A stretch of 5,275 nucleotides of DNA from Actinomycetota bacterium (lineage in GTDB: Bacteria; Actinomycetota; Actinomycetes; Streptosporangiales; Streptosporangiaceae), in the NCBI GenBank assembly GCA_003140115.1, contig PLIQ01000071.1, forward strand, positions 18,789 through 24,063, written 5' to 3'. A model generated the notes under the pieces. That model did no database searches and was not told the origin of the DNA. It saw only the letters and a list, made by a program, of their open reading frames with translations. Both the position numbers and the translations under genes were made by a program. This document shows positions 5,049-5,275 of the stretch, in pieces; the first letter of the stretch is position 1; the number at the start of each line of letters is the position of its first letter.

Positions 5049-5275
5049 TTAAGAATTCATCGCCTTGCGCAGGTTACCGTCCAGGGCGGCGAGGAACTCC
5101 TCAGTGGTCAGGAACGGGGTGCCCCGGCCGACGAGCAGGGCCAGGTCCTTGGTCATCTTGCCCTCCTCGATCGTGTGCACGCAGATATCCTCCAGCGTGC
5201 GGGCGAACAGGGCGACCGCGGGGGTGTCGTCGAGCTTGCCGCGGTGCTCAAGGCCGCGGGTCCAGGCGAAGATCG
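5049..5275 (-). CDS. icd: NADP-dependent isocitrate dehydrogenase, C-terminal 74 residues (5' end outside window)
   Basis: The frame is open to the window edge and ends at TAA (5051-5049 on the minus strand). It encodes the C-terminus of the dimeric, eukaryote-like NADP isocitrate dehydrogenase, an enzyme of about 400 residues that converts isocitrate to 2-oxoglutarate, CO2 and NADPH. Diagnostic pieces are IFAWTRGLEHRGKLD at fragment residues 1-15, TLEDICVHTIEEGKMTKDLA at 26-45 and FLTTEEFLAAL at 54-64. The fragment is too C-terminal to show the catalytic Tyr/Lys or the substrate Ser and Arg residues. It has no start codon in the window. It is upstream of mdh on the same strand, so two TCA-cycle dehydrogenases probably share a transcript. 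Confidence 0.92.
   Translation of the reverse strand, partial: IFAWTRGLEHRGKLDDTPAVALFARTLEDICVHTIEEGKMTKDLALLVGRGTPFLTTEEFLAALDGNLRKAMNS

Overview
The window is a compact, high-GC chromosomal stretch with a strong G/C bias at third codon positions. This, together with the protein families present (a dimeric, eukaryote-like NADP isocitrate dehydrogenase fragment and an LDH-like malate dehydrogenase, plus leaderless-looking promoters), points to an actinomycete (Actinomycetota). The LDH-like malate dehydrogenase and the small-type isocitrate dehydrogenase argue against Streptomyces itself, from what I know of that genus. I would not name a genus from this sequence alone.

Layout. Positions 1-3076 (+) look like one transcription unit. 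It holds the 3' part of galE (UDP-glucose 4-epimerase), galK (galactokinase, starting inside the galE stop codon) and, 18 bp later with a strong Shine-Dalgarno, an M20-family metallo-amidohydrolase. Positions 3108-3993 (+) hold a two-gene cassette: a small AraC-type DNA-binding protein made of little more than the HTH domain, and a VOC (glyoxalase/bleomycin-resistance fold) protein. Each of these two genes has a -10-like hexamer 6-7 bases before its ATG and no usable ribosome binding site, so both are probably leaderless transcripts. Positions 4015-5275 (-) hold the 3' end of icd (NADP isocitrate dehydrogenase) followed by mdh (malate dehydrogenase), a TCA-cycle pair read towards the VOC gene. 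No gene-free stretch exceeds about 80 bp.

How the genes fit. galE and galK are the Leloir pathway of galactose use (galT is presumably upstream, outside the window). The amidohydrolase rides on that operon without an obvious metabolic link. The AraC/VOC pair looks like a self-contained regulator plus small-molecule-binding or detoxifying protein. It has an AT-rich dyad cluster just upstream of the VOC promoter that could be its operator. icd and mdh supply NADPH/2-oxoglutarate and oxaloacetate/NADH in central carbon metabolism. The VOC and mdh genes converge with only 21 bp between stop codons, and that gap is made largely by a perfect 17-bp tandem duplication of the mdh 3' end.

I see no mobile element, CRISPR array, RNA gene, toxin-antitoxin or phage-defence cassette, and no clearly undescribed system. 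The most interesting points are the tandem leaderless promoters with candidate operators around the AraC/VOC pair, the 17-bp duplication at the convergent junction, and a lone TTA codon at the end of galK.
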